64,000 nt of DNA from M3007 sp037445225 (GCA_037445225.1 JBBIKW010000003.1:1-64000); one strand, 5' to 3'; counted from the first letter of the stretch, positions 17,230 through 26,173 are shown. Numbers and translations: made by a program. Notes: a model not told the origin generated them from the letters alone.

Positions 17230-18348
17230 ATGAAGTTTAGTGTTTCTTCTTCCGAGCTGCTCAAGCACATCCAAGTGGCTGCCGGCGCCTTAGGCTCTAA
17301 CCCGGTACTACCTATCTTGGAAAATTTCCTCTTCCAAGTGTCGGACAAAAAACTAAGCATCTGCGCTACAGATTTGGAGACCAGCATATCTACTTCCTTG
17401 GAGGTACAAGCCGACGAGGATTTCTCGGTGGCCATTCCGGCCAAGATCTTGCTGGAGACGCTTAAGGCTTTACCGCAGCAGCCCATTACCGTGTCGGTCA
17501 ACGAAGAAAATTTAGCCGTCGAGATCACCTCTTCCTATGGGAAATATAAAGTGGCTGGGGAAAGCGGAGCACAGTTTCCCGAGATACCACAACCCGAAAA
17601 CGTGGATGCGGTGAAAATAGGCGGGAAATACCTCTTAGAAGCAATCTCTAAGACCGTCTTTGCCACTTCAAACGACGAGTTGCGGCCGGCTATGACCGGT
17701 GTGTACTTCCAGGTGGATTTCAACAAGCTCACCTGTGTCGCTACGGATGCGCACAAGTTGGTGAAATTTACTACTCCCCACCTCGTAGGCGAAGTGGCTA
17801 CCTCTTTTATCGCGCCAAAGAAGGCGCTCAATTTGCTCAAAAACGCCTTGCCCGCAGAGGCCACTGTGCGCATCGCCTTCAACCGCGCCAACGCCTTCTT
17901 TTCTTTCGACAACGTCCATCTTGTCTGCCGCCTCATCGACGCGCGTTATCCCGACTACAACGCCGTCATTCCCGTAGATAACCCTAACCGGCTCACCGTC
18001 CTGCGCACCGACTTTCAAAACTCGCTGAAGCGCATCGCTATCTTTGCCAACAAGACGACCAATCAGGTCATCCTCGACGCCACCCACAACACCCTCACCA
18101 TCTCCGCTCAAGATTTAGACTTCTCCAACGAAGCGACAGAGCAAATGCCGTGTACTTATGAGGGCATGCCTATGCGCATCGCTTTCAATGCCAAATTCTT
18201 GGTGGAGATGCTCGGTGTCTTAGACAGCGAAGAGGTCACGTTGGAACTCTCTACACCTTCGCGAGCGGGTATACTCACGCCGGTAGAGGACAGCAACACC
18301 GACCGCGAAATACTTATGCTGATTATGCCGGTGATGCTCAACGCCTAA
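17230..18348 (+). CDS. dnaN: DNA polymerase III beta subunit (sliding clamp)
   Basis: 372 residues, the standard clamp length. Residues MKFSVSSSELLKHIQVAAGALGSNP open the first of three clamp domains (quoted here as the start only: MKFSVSSSELLKH). Further clamp motifs are LPILENFLFQV, the central ATDAHKLV and RYPDYNAVIP, and the C-terminal end LMLIMPVML, where many clamps end in a P-M-R/L-x pattern. The clamp encircles DNA and tethers the polymerase. I chose the ATG at 17230 because an upstream TTG adds only three residues. It is not next to dnaA or recF, as is common in Bacteroidota. It is followed after 118 bases by leuS on the same strand. Confidence 0.95.
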   Translation: MKFSVSSSELLKHIQVAAGALGSNPVLPILENFLFQVSDKKLSICATDLETSISTSLEVQADEDFSVAIPAKILLETLKALPQQPITVSVNEENLAVEITSSYGKYKVAGESGAQFPEIPQPENVDAVKIGGKYLLEAISKTVFATSNDELRPAMTGVYFQVDFNKLTCVATDAHKLVKFTTPHLVGEVATSFIAPKKALNLLKNALPAEATVRIAFNRANAFFSFDNVHLVCRLIDARYPDYNAVIPVDNPNRLTVLRTDFQNSLKRIAIFANKTTNQVILDATHNTLTISAQDLDFSNEATEQMPCTYEGMPMRIAFNAKFLVEMLGVLDSEEVTLELSTPSRAGILTPVEDSNTDREILMLIMPVMLNA

Positions 18349-18466
18349 GTACTCTCTCTTGCGCTTATCCTGCGGCAAAAACACCTTTTAAGCAATAACG
18401 GGAGGCCTATGCATCCCGATTAGTAAATCAATAGCTCGAGTTTCTTCTCTCTTACTACACCCAGAG

Positions 18467-21400
18467 ATGGAATACGTTCCGCGCGCAATCGAGAAAAAAT
18501 GGAAGGATTGGTGGGAAAAACACCAAGTTTATCGGGTGACCGACTGCCTCGATAAGCCCAAATTTTACATCCTCAACATGTTCCCGTATCCCTCTGGAGC
18601 GGGGTTGCATGTAGGACATCCGTTGGGCTACATCGCCAGCGATATCCTTGGCCGCTACAAACGGCTGTGCGGGTTCAATGTGCTCAATCCGATGGGTTTC
18701 GACGCCTTTGGCTTGCCCGCCGAGCAGTACGCCATCGAGATGGGTATTCATCCTGCCGTTTCCACGGAAGAAAACATCCGCCGTTACCGCCGACAACTGG
18801 AAGATTTAGGGCTAAGTTTTGACTGGAGCCGCGAAATACGCACGTGCGACCCGAAATACTATAAATGGACGCAATGGATTTTTTCGCTCCTTTTCCGGCA
18901 CTACTACGACTACGACGCTCAAAAAGCGCTGCCGATAACCCATCTGATAGCGCGCTTGGAGAAAGAGGGAAACGCGCAGGTAAATGCGGCTTGCGATAGC
19001 GACACGCCTCGGATAAGCGCGGAAGAGTGGAATGCCTATTCAGAGGAGCAGCAACAGCTGTTTTTGCTCCAGTATCGGTTGACTTTTCCGGAAGAGACCT
19101 ATGTCAACTGGTGTCCAGCTTTAGGGACGGTATTGTCCAACGACGAGGTAAAAGACGGGGTGAGCGAGCGCGGAGGCTATCCGGTGGAGCGCAGGCGCAT
19201 GAAGCAATGGAGTATGCGCATCACCGCCTACGCTGAGCGCTTGCTGGAAGGATTAGAGGAAATCGACTGGCCCGAAGCTATCAAAGAGCAACAGCGCAAC
19301 TGGATAGGTCGGTCTGTGGGCGCCATCGTCCGTTTCCCAGTAGAGGGACGCTCTGACCTCTCTGTCGAGGTCTTCACCACGCGGGTGGATACGATCTACG
19401 GCGCCACTTTTATCGTATTAGCTCCGGAACACGAGCTGGTAGCTCAGATCACGGCCCCTAAACAATGGACAGAGGTGCAAAACTACTTGAAATGGGTGGC
19501 CTCTCGCTCGGAACGGGAGCGCATGGCAGAGGTGAAGCGCGTCACGGGTGTTTTTACGGGGGCCCACGCCGTCCACCCCCTCACCGGAAGCTTACTGCCT
19601 ATCTATGTGGCCGACTACGTCTTGGTCGGCTACGGCACCGGAGCCATCATGGCTGTGCCTAGCGGCGACCAGCGCGACTGGAACTTTGCTACGGCATTTC
19701 GACTGCCTATCGTGCCTATCTTAGACCGCCAAAAAAACTTAGATCAAGCCGCTGACCCTACTAAAGAGGGCCGCTACATCAATTCCGGTATCATTAATGG
19801 GCTCACCTATGAAGAAGCCGTACCTAAGCTGATCGAATGGCTGCAGCAACACCAGCTCGGTCGCGCTCGCATTCAATACAAGTTGCGCAATGCCGTCTTT
19901 AGCCGACAGCGCTATTGGGGCGAGCCCATACCCATCTACTGGAAAAATAGCGTGCCCTATCTGTTGCCCGAAGAAGAATTACCCCTTGTCTTACCGGAAA
20001 TCGACAAGTACCTGCCTACTGAGACGGGAGAACCTCCGCTAGCTCGCGCCCAACAGTGGCGCTATCGCCCTTCGCCGGAAGAGTCGTACGAGTACGAATA
20101 CAACACGATGCCGGGCTGGGCCGGCTCCTCGTGGTATTGGTATCGCTACATGGACCCGCACAACGACCAGGCGTTCTGCAGCCCAGAAGCCCTGCAATAT
20201 TGGCGATGCGTAGACTATTATATCGGGGGAGCTGAACACGCCGTAGGCCATCTCCTATACAGCCGCTTTTGGAACCATTTCCTCTACGACCTCGGCCTCG
20301 TTCCGGAACGCGAATACGCTAAGAAGCTCTTCAACCAAGGCATGATCCAAGGGCGCTCCAGCATCATCTATCGCGCTCGAGAGTCCTTTTACGAGGAATA
20401 CCTCTGGATAAAAGTCTTGCAGCCCTATTTGCAAGAGTTCGAACCTATGCGCATCCCTCACAATCGCGCTGAAGAGTCCTTCACTTACGACTTTGCCTTC
20501 GCCACCAACGACCTAGTCATCGAAGTCGTCTCGCACAAACACATCGATAAAATCGAAACCGTTCGACAAACAGCCGAGGCCGATGGCAAGCGGCTGCTTA
20601 TCCTCTTTACAGAAGAGCTAGCTGCCTCCATCAACGAACCCGAACGCACTGCTGAGCGCATACGCCAAGCCTTGCAAAGTCGAGCCCCCTTCCTCATGGC
20701 TGAGGGAATACCGGCCATAGAACAGCTGTTCGTCTCCTACGAGCTCACCCAAAAGTATTCGCCAGAGGCCTTCAGCCGACTCCATGTAGACATCTCCTTG
20801 GTAGACGACGATGTTCTCGACTTGGAAAAGGCCCGACAGCGCCCCATGTTTCAGAAGGCAAATTTCAAGGTAGGGCCGGAGGGGCGCTTCTTGTGCGCTT
20901 ACGAAATAGAGAAGATGTCCAAGTCTAAGTACAACGTCATCAATCCCGACGAGGTCATCGAGCAATACGGCGCGGATTGTTTTCGAATGTACGAGATGTT
21001 CTTAGGCCCTATTGAAGCCAGCAAACCGTGGGATGTGAAGGGTATCACGGGCATTCAAGGTTTTCTGAGGCGCTTCTGGAGCCTCTTTTTTGATGCTGAA
21101 GGCACCTGGCTGGTGCGCAACGATGAGCCTTCGCGCCAAGAGTTGCGGGCACTCCACACGGCTATTAAGAAGATCACAGAAGACATCGAGCGCTTTTCCC
21201 TCAACACGTGCGTGAGCCATTTGATGATCCTGACGAATGAACTACGCGGCCTCAAATGCCACAAAAGAGCTGTTTTGGAGCCCGCAGTGGTGCTAATAGC
21301 GCCCTTTGCTCCCCATTTAGCAGAAGAGCTGTGGCACCAACTCGGCCACGAAAGCACTGTCTGCGACGCCCACTGGCCTCGATGGGAGGAGCGCTATTTG

Positions 21401-21595
21401 ACCAGCGAACACATTACGTATGCCGTACAGGTCAACGGCAAACTTCGGGGCAACATCACCGTCGAAGCATCCGCTAGCCCAGCAGAAATAGAGGCGCTGG
21501 TGTTAAGTCAAGAGTTTGTGCGTCGATTTGTAGGCGAAAAAGCGGTCAGAAGAGTAATTGTCGTTCCCGGCCGCATTGTCAATGTAGTGGCTTAA
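18467..21595 (+). CDS. leuS: Leucyl-tRNA synthetase with an extra inserted domain
   Basis: 1042 residues; about 930 is usual in this phylum. The class I signatures are intact: HVGH (residues 48-51) and KMSKS (816-820). The editing domain (TTRVDTIYGATF, GTGAIMAVP, DQRDWNF) and the Bacteroidota-type segment with GNAQVNAACDSDTP and SAEEW are present. Between residues about 638 and 750, just before the conserved segment leading to KMSKS, there is an additional ~110-residue stretch. It contains YDFAF...LVIEVVSHKH...KRLLILF, which resembles the core of DUF559/Vsr-like PD-(D/E)xK nuclease folds with a degraded active site. The enzyme charges tRNA-Leu in the cytoplasm, and all its catalytic motifs remain. 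The stop codon overlaps the stop of the convergent ACMSD gene. Confidence 0.95.
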   Translation: MEYVPRAIEKKWKDWWEKHQVYRVTDCLDKPKFYILNMFPYPSGAGLHVGHPLGYIASDILGRYKRLCGFNVLNPMGFDAFGLPAEQYAIEMGIHPAVSTEENIRRYRRQLEDLGLSFDWSREIRTCDPKYYKWTQWIFSLLFRHYYDYDAQKALPITHLIARLEKEGNAQVNAACDSDTPRISAEEWNAYSEEQQQLFLLQYRLTFPEETYVNWCPALGTVLSNDEVKDGVSERGGYPVERRRMKQWSMRITAYAERLLEGLEEIDWPEAIKEQQRNWIGRSVGAIVRFPVEGRSDLSVEVFTTRVDTIYGATFIVLAPEHELVAQITAPKQWTEVQNYLKWVASRSERERMAEVKRVTGVFTGAHAVHPLTGSLLPIYVADYVLVGYGTGAIMAVPSGDQRDWNFATAFRLPIVPILDRQKNLDQAADPTKEGRYINSGIINGLTYEEAVPKLIEWLQQHQLGRARIQYKLRNAVFSRQRYWGEPIPIYWKNSVPYLLPEEELPLVLPEIDKYLPTETGEPPLARAQQWRYRPSPEESYEYEYNTMPGWAGSSWYWYRYMDPHNDQAFCSPEALQYWRCVDYYIGGAEHAVGHLLYSRFWNHFLYDLGLVPEREYAKKLFNQGMIQGRSSIIYRARESFYEEYLWIKVLQPYLQEFEPMRIPHNRAEESFTYDFAFATNDLVIEVVSHKHIDKIETVRQTAEADGKRLLILFTEELAASINEPERTAERIRQALQSRAPFLMAEGIPAIEQLFVSYELTQKYSPEAFSRLHVDISLVDDDVLDLEKARQRPMFQKANFKVGPEGRFLCAYEIEKMSKSKYNVINPDEVIEQYGADCFRMYEMFLGPIEASKPWDVKGITGIQGFLRRFWSLFFDAEGTWLVRNDEPSRQELRALHTAIKKITEDIERFSLNTCVSHLMILTNELRGLKCHKRAVLEPAVVLIAPFAPHLAEELWHQLGHESTVCDAHWPRWEERYLTSEHITYAVQVNGKLRGNITVEASASPAEIEALVLSQEFVRRFVGEKAVRRVIVVPGRIVNVVA

Positions 21596-22596
21596 GCTAT
21601 TGCATCGGAGCCATACAGCCATCGCAGCGTATTTCGGTAAAAGATATTCTCTTGTGTCGGAGCAGGCAACGCCATCCGCTCGATAAAGGAACCGATCTCC
21701 AAATCGCCTAACGGGAAGGGGTAGTCGGTGCCTAAGCATACTTTTTCTTCTCCGACGACATCGAGCACGTAGCGCAGCAACTGTGGGTCGTGCGTGGCCG
21801 AGTCTACCCAAAACTTGCCCAAATAGTACCGAGGCGGCTTGTCGTTGTCTACCGCCACTAAGTCGGGGCGACATTCGAAGCCATGTTGGATCCGCCCAAT
21901 CGTAGGAATGAAGGAGCCACCGGCGTGGGCAAAGCAGAAGCGAAGGTGAGGAAGGCGTTCCATTACACCGCTAAAGATCAATGAGCAGATAGCGCGGCAG
22001 GTTTCGGCTGGCATACCCACGAGCCAAGGCAGCCAATACTTGGTCATGTGTTCTTGGCCCATCATCTCCCACGGATGCACAAAGACTGCCATGTCGAGAG
22101 CGGCGCAGGCTTCGAAAATGGGAAAGAACTCCGGTTCGCCCAAATTGCGCTGGTTGACGTTGGAGCCGATTTGGATACCCGGAAAACCCAGTGTTTTCAA
22201 GCGCTCCAACTCTCGAATAGCCAGGTCGGCATCCTGCATAGGGATGGTGCCTAAGGGGATGTAATGCTCCGGATACTCCTCCACCACTGCCGCCAAATGG
22301 TCGTTGAGAAAACGCGACAGGTCCCAGCAGTCTGCTGGTTTAGCCCAGTAGGAAAACATCACGGGAATGGTGCACACCACTTGCACCGGCGTCTGGTAGC
22401 GCATGTATTCCTCGATGCGGACACGCGGGTCCCAGCAATTGCTGCCGATCTCGCGAAAGAACATGCGCCCTTTCATCATGCGCGCGTAACCGGAGCGATG
22501 GTGTTCTAAGTGAATAAAGTCGCCGTAGCCGTACTTCTGCGCGAAGTTGGGCAGCTTCTCCGGCAAGATATGGGTATGCATGTCGATTTTGTACAT
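21592..22596 (-). CDS. Aminocarboxymuconate-semialdehyde decarboxylase (ACMSD)
   Basis: 334 residues from the ATG at 22596, the expected ACMSD length; an upstream extension would run through the dnaK terminator. The amidohydrolase metal site is visible: Asp5-Met-His7-Thr-His9 at the N-terminus, FVHPWEMMG in the middle, CFAHAGGSF, and the catalytic aspartate in GTDYPFPLG. Family-specific stretches, including PVMFSYWAKP and KYWLPWLVGMPAET, match ACMSD rather than generic amidohydrolases. The enzyme decarboxylates 2-amino-3-carboxymuconate semialdehyde in tryptophan/kynurenine breakdown. No other kynurenine gene is adjacent, but a 2-aminomuconate deaminase-like RidA protein lies at 48394-48828. 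It converges on leuS with overlapping stop codons. Confidence 0.9.
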   Translation of the reverse strand: MYKIDMHTHILPEKLPNFAQKYGYGDFIHLEHHRSGYARMMKGRMFFREIGSNCWDPRVRIEEYMRYQTPVQVVCTIPVMFSYWAKPADCWDLSRFLNDHLAAVVEEYPEHYIPLGTIPMQDADLAIRELERLKTLGFPGIQIGSNVNQRNLGEPEFFPIFEACAALDMAVFVHPWEMMGQEHMTKYWLPWLVGMPAETCRAICSLIFSGVMERLPHLRFCFAHAGGSFIPTIGRIQHGFECRPDLVAVDNDKPPRYYLGKFWVDSATHDPQLLRYVLDVVGEEKVCLGTDYPFPLGDLEIGSFIERMALPAPTQENIFYRNTLRWLYGSDAIA

Positions 22597-22659
22597 TGGG
22601 AAGAGTGTGGTTGGTCTCGGTAAGGCAAATGTGCGAACTTTAGGAGGTTCTCGAGCGAC

Positions 22660-22704
22660 AAAAAATATGGGCCGCCACTGGGTGTTACCCCAGTGGCGGC
22701 CCAT
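22660..22704 (-). terminator. Intrinsic terminator of dnaK
   Basis: A 16-bp perfect stem, ATGGGCCGCCACTGGG (22667-22682) against 22689-22704, with a 6-base loop. On the minus strand it is followed by ATTTTTTGT. It lies 20 bases past the dnaK stop. Confidence 0.88.
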
Positions 22705-22723
22705 GTATGTTGTCGGCGATAAG

Positions 22724-24616
22724 TTAGTTCTTTACCTCCTCGAATTCCACGTCTTGAGCGCCGGCGTCGGTTTGGGAGCTAGCGCTATCGCTTTGGCCAT
22801 TGTCGGCGGTGGCTGAGGTGTTTTGATAGATGGCGCGACTAGCCTTCTCCCACGCCGCCTCCAAGTCCTTAGTAGCTCGGTCGATACGGTCTACATCTTG
22901 CACCTTGTGCGCTTCGCGCAGCTCGTTGAGCGCGTTTTCGATGGCGGTGCGATGGTCGGCCGGAACTTTTTCGCCGTATTCGCGCAGCTGCTTTTCTGTC
23001 TGGAAGATCAGCGCATCGGCCATGTTGATTTTCTCGGCGCGCTCGCGGGCTTTGCGGTCGGCCTCAGCATTTGCTTCGGCTTCGGCTTTCATGCGCGCGA
23101 TCTCTTCCTTGGTCAAGCCAGTGCTCGCCTCGATGCGGATATTTTGCTTCTTACCCGTCCCTTTATCCATAGCCGTGACCGACAGGATACCGTTGGCGTC
23201 GATGTCGAACGTCACTTCGATCTGCGGCACGCCGCGCGGCGCCGGAGGGATGCCGTCCAAGATGAATCGGCCTACCGAGCGATTGTCGCGCGCCATAGGT
23301 CGTTCACCTTGTAGGACGTGGATTTCTACTTGAGGCTGGTTGTCAGCCGCCGTAGAGTATGTCTTCGAGCGCCGCGTAGGGATGGTCGTGTTGGCCTCGA
23401 TGATCACGTCATAGACACCGCCTAGCGTTTCGATACCCAGCGAAAGCGGCGTAACGTCGAGCAACAACACGTCGGAAACCGAACCGCTCAATACGCCGCC
23501 CTGAATAGCAGCACCTACCGCCACGACCTCGTCGGGGTTGACGCTCTTGTTAGGCTTTTTGCCGAAGAACTTTTCTACCGCTTCCTGTATGCGCGGAATG
23601 CGCGTGGAGCCTCCCACTAAAATCACTTCATCGATCTCGTGTGGTTTCAGCCCTGCATCCTCCAACGCTTTGCGGCAGGGCTCCAAGGTACGCTCAACCA
23701 GGTCGTCGATCATCTTTTCGAACTGCGAACGGGTTAGCTTTTTCACTAAGTGCTTGGGTACGCCGTCCACAGCCGTGATATACGGGAGGTTGATCTCTGT
23801 CTCCAAACCCGACGACAGTTCAATCTTGGCTTTTTCAGCGGCCTCTTTAAGGCGCTGTAAGGCCATCGGGTCTTTGCGCAGGTCTACGCGCTCTTCCTTT
23901 TGGAATTCTTCTGCTAACCAGTTAATGATCTTCTGGTCGAAGTCGTCTCCACCCAAGTGGGTATCGCCATTGGTCGACTTCACCTCGAAAACACCGCCGC
24001 CCAGTTCCAGGATGGAGATGTCGAAAGTGCCGCCGCCCAAGTCATACACGGCTACCTTCATCTCGCGGTCGCGCTTGTCCAAGCCGTAAGCTAGGGCTGC
24101 CGCCGTAGGCTCATTGACGATGCGCTTGACTTCCAAACCCGCAATAGCACCGGCTTCCTTAGTGGCCTGGCGCTGCGAGTCGTTGAAATAAGCGGGCACC
24201 GTGATCACCGCCTCGGTAACCGGCTCGCCCAAATAGTCCTCGGCGACCTTTTTCATCTTTTGAAGGATCATCGCGGAGATTTCCTGCGGCGTATAGACGC
24301 GACCATCTACCTCCACGCGACAGGTGTCGTTCTCGCCTCGAACTACTTTATATGGCACGCGAGCGATTTCATCTTGGCGCTCGCTGTAGCGCATACCCAT
24401 GAAGCGCTTGATCGAAAAGATGGTGCGCTTTGGGTTCGTGATCGCTTGGCGTTTGGCTGGCGCACCTACCTTCCGCTCGCCGTTGTCTAAAAAGGCCACT
24501 ACCGACGGCGTCGTGCGCGCGCCTTCATCGTTGGCAATCACCACCGGCTCATTGCCCACCATGACCGCTACGCAAGAGTTCGTCGTACCTAAATCAATGC
24601 CAATTATTTTTCCCAT
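22724..24616 (-). CDS. dnaK: Molecular chaperone DnaK (Hsp70)
   Basis: 630 residues, full length. The Hsp70 ATPase motifs are all present: IIGIDLGTTNSCVAVM at the start, AVYDLGGGTFDISILELG in the middle and VILVGGSTRIPRIQEAV. The substrate-binding domain follows, with LLLDVTPLSLGIETLGG and a lid ending in an acidic tail (DVEFEEVKN). DnaK refolds and holds client proteins in the cytoplasm with DnaJ and GrpE, neither of which is encoded here. It is a single-gene unit with its own strong terminator. Two copies of a TGCCAAAA...ACGT motif precede it, and no TAnnTTTG element is seen, so control by a repressor or alternative factor is possible. Confidence 0.98.
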   Translation of the reverse strand: MGKIIGIDLGTTNSCVAVMVGNEPVVIANDEGARTTPSVVAFLDNGERKVGAPAKRQAITNPKRTIFSIKRFMGMRYSERQDEIARVPYKVVRGENDTCRVEVDGRVYTPQEISAMILQKMKKVAEDYLGEPVTEAVITVPAYFNDSQRQATKEAGAIAGLEVKRIVNEPTAAALAYGLDKRDREMKVAVYDLGGGTFDISILELGGGVFEVKSTNGDTHLGGDDFDQKIINWLAEEFQKEERVDLRKDPMALQRLKEAAEKAKIELSSGLETEINLPYITAVDGVPKHLVKKLTRSQFEKMIDDLVERTLEPCRKALEDAGLKPHEIDEVILVGGSTRIPRIQEAVEKFFGKKPNKSVNPDEVVAVGAAIQGGVLSGSVSDVLLLDVTPLSLGIETLGGVYDVIIEANTTIPTRRSKTYSTAADNQPQVEIHVLQGERPMARDNRSVGRFILDGIPPAPRGVPQIEVTFDIDANGILSVTAMDKGTGKKQNIRIEASTGLTKEEIARMKAEAEANAEADRKARERAEKINMADALIFQTEKQLREYGEKVPADHRTAIENALNELREAHKVQDVDRIDRATKDLEAAWEKASRAIYQNTSATADNGQSDSASSQTDAGAQDVEFEEVKN

Positions 24617-24696
24617 GATAAATTAAAGTTTAAGCAACGAGGAACTTACTGAGTTGCACTGCCTTCCTCAATGAACATGCCACGGCGTAAAATCTG

Positions 24697-24740
24697 ACGT
24701 TTTGGCACCCTCCCGCTTCCAAAACGTGTTTTTTTGGCAG
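24697..24740 (-). promoter_or_regulatory. Repeated TGCCAAAA...ACGT motif upstream of dnaK
   Basis: On the minus strand CTGCCAAAAAAACACGT (24740-24724) and TGCCAAAACGTCAG (24707-24694) form two similar sites about 30 bases apart, 80-125 bases before the dnaK ATG. The second is also a weak palindrome. This may be a heat-shock control site, by inference from position only. Confidence 0.35.
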
Positions 24741-24811
24741 TATTCCATAAGAAGCAGCGCCGTTTCGGCGCACAAGCGCTGAGGAGAGATGGCAGTTTTT
24801 TTTGTGGGTTA

Positions 24812-24841
24812 TTGCTTTTAAATTTTTCGCCTGTATCTTTG
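24812..24841 (+). promoter_or_regulatory. Bacteroidota-type promoter (TTG-N19-TATCTTTG) driving the candidate RNA
   Basis: TTG at 24812-24814 and TATCTTTG at 24834-24841 are separated by exactly 19 bases, the best promoter match noticed in the window. The nearest credible gene on this strand is more than 2 kb away. A terminator lies about 250 bases downstream. Confidence 0.6.
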
Positions 24842-24847
24842 TATCGG

Positions 24848-25099
24848 CTTTTATGGCTAACGTTCTTCCTAATCCGCTCGAGTTATTCGGTTTATGACCT
24901 TCCTTCTTCCCAACCGCCGTTTTCCGATTCCAAAGTACAAACGCACACCTTTAATCCTCGCTTACGACCCATAACAGGTCGCATTCGCCACTTTGAGGTT
25001 TTGACCCCAAGTGTAGTTTCCTGTACAGAGGCGGCGGTGCGCCGTTATAATCTCATGGTCAGCCCCATCCGGTCAGGCTCGCGGCGTGGGGCTCTTTTT
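24848..25099 (+). ncRNA. Candidate structured non-coding RNA, about 255 nt
   Basis: The stretch is bounded by a consensus promoter (24812-24841) and an intrinsic terminator (25061-25099) and has no gene-like frame. Local hairpins can be drawn at 24965-24981 (CGACC/GGTCG), 24989-25013 (CACTT/AAGTG with an inner GGT/ACC) and 25030-25043 (GGCG/CGCC). Near the 5' end a 14-codon frame (24853-24897, MANVLPNPLELFGL) starts only a few bases after the predicted transcription start; it could be a leader peptide or chance. The 3' end just reaches the stop codon of the convergent radical SAM gene. I do not recognise it as RNase P, tmRNA or SRP RNA; a 6S-like or lineage-specific RNA is possible. The ends are estimates. 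Confidence 0.45.
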
Positions 25100-25103
25100 A
25101 TTT
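25061..25103 (+). terminator. Intrinsic terminator of the candidate RNA
   Basis: The stem AGCCCCA (25061-25067) / TGGGGCT (25087-25093), extended inside by CCG/CGG, is followed on the plus strand by CTTTTTATTT. On the minus strand no T-run follows the stem, so it serves plus-strand transcription. Confidence 0.7.
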
Positions 25104-26173
25104 CAGAAGAGCCGCATCTGCCCATCTTTGTGGCGCTCGTGCAAATCCAAGTTGTAGGGCGGCATTTGGCGTTGGTCGAAAAATCGGCGGCGGGCAAGGA
25201 GGAACTGCTGGCGAATGATATCGGCAAGAGGGCCTTCGCCGCGCATGCGCGCGCCGGGACGATGGTCGTGTAGGTTTCCGCCGTGTGTTTGGCGGATGTG
25301 ATGGAGGATTTTTTCGGCCCGATCGGGCACGTTTTTGCGCAGCCAATCCTCGAACAGCAACGCCACATCTCCATTGAGTCGAACCAACGTGTAACCAATC
25401 CCTAAGGCGCCGCGCTCGGCGACGGCTTCCGCCATAGGCAGTATTTCGCTGTCGTTTAGCCCTGGGATGATGGGAGCCAACATGGCAAAGACGGGTATGC
25501 CTCGCGCCGAAAGCACCTCTATAGTGCGCAGGCGCTGCGCTGCGGTGGCCGTGCGCGGTTCTAAGTATCGGCGCAGCTCTTCGTTAAGTGTCGTCACACT
25601 AATGGCGACATGGACTAACTGGTCTGCTGCTAACGCCCCCAATAAATCTATGTCGCGCAGGATCAGGCAATTTTTGGTGATGACGCTTACGGGATGCCGA
25701 TAGCGCAAAAAGACCTCCAAGCACGCGCGAGTGAGCCGAAAGCGGCGCTCTGCGGGCTGATACACGTCGGTGTTTCCGGCCAGCATGATGGGAGCGGCCT
25801 TCCACTGTTTTTTGCGCAAGGTCGCTTCGAGCAGCTGCGCCGCATTGCGCTTCACTAAGATTTTGCGCTCAAAATCCAGCCCTGCGCTGTAGCCCCAGTA
25901 GGGATGCGTATTGCGCGCATAGCAGTAGATACAGCCGTGTTCACACCCCTGATAGGGGTTCATGCTCCATTCCAGAGGAATGTCCGAGCTCGTTACCCGG
26001 TTGAGAATAGTTTTGGGATGGGTTTCCAAGTATTGGGTGTGCAGCACATCGGACTCCCATTCGGCCTCCACTAAGGCCCAATCCAGCGGCTCGGCATCGC
26101 GTACCGCCTTTTCGTAGGGCGATGGCGGATTGAGCTGAGCGCCTCTGCCGCGCAAGTAAGGCGTCTTTTTCAT
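25103..26173 (-). CDS. Radical SAM protein of the PA0069/SplB-like family
   Basis: 356 residues. The [4Fe-4S]-binding CxxxCxxC motif is at Cys77, Cys81 and Cys84 within NPYQGCEHGCIYCYARN. Family-typical stretches follow: LAGNTDVYQPAER, VSVITKNCLILRDIDLL, AISVTTLNEELRRYLEPRTA and LAPIIPGLND. These match a widespread group annotated as PA0069-family radical SAM proteins, related to spore photoproduct lyase; the reaction is not established. It is cytoplasmic. cmk lies 45 bases upstream in the same direction, so they may share a transcript. The start ATG gives the family's usual basic N-terminus with RGRGAQLN. Confidence 0.87.
   Translation of the reverse strand: MKKTPYLRGRGAQLNPPSPYEKAVRDAEPLDWALVEAEWESDVLHTQYLETHPKTILNRVTSSDIPLEWSMNPYQGCEHGCIYCYARNTHPYWGYSAGLDFERKILVKRNAAQLLEATLRKKQWKAAPIMLAGNTDVYQPAERRFRLTRACLEVFLRYRHPVSVITKNCLILRDIDLLGALAADQLVHVAISVTTLNEELRRYLEPRTATAAQRLRTIEVLSARGIPVFAMLAPIIPGLNDSEILPMAEAVAERGALGIGYTLVRLNGDVALLFEDWLRKNVPDRAEKILHHIRQTHGGNLHDHRPGARMRGEGPLADIIRQQFLLARRRFFDQRQMPPYNLDLHERHKDGQMRLF

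Noticed and set aside
22823..24089. Long plus-strand frames antisense to dnaK
   Set aside because: They are complementary-strand shadows of the highly biased dnaK coding sequence; their translations are rich in Ser/Arg and match nothing.
24734..25273. A 179-codon open frame on the plus strand across the candidate RNA
   Set aside because: Its second half is antisense to the radical SAM gene, it has no family resemblance, and its first half overlaps the promoter and predicted RNA; it is most likely chance.
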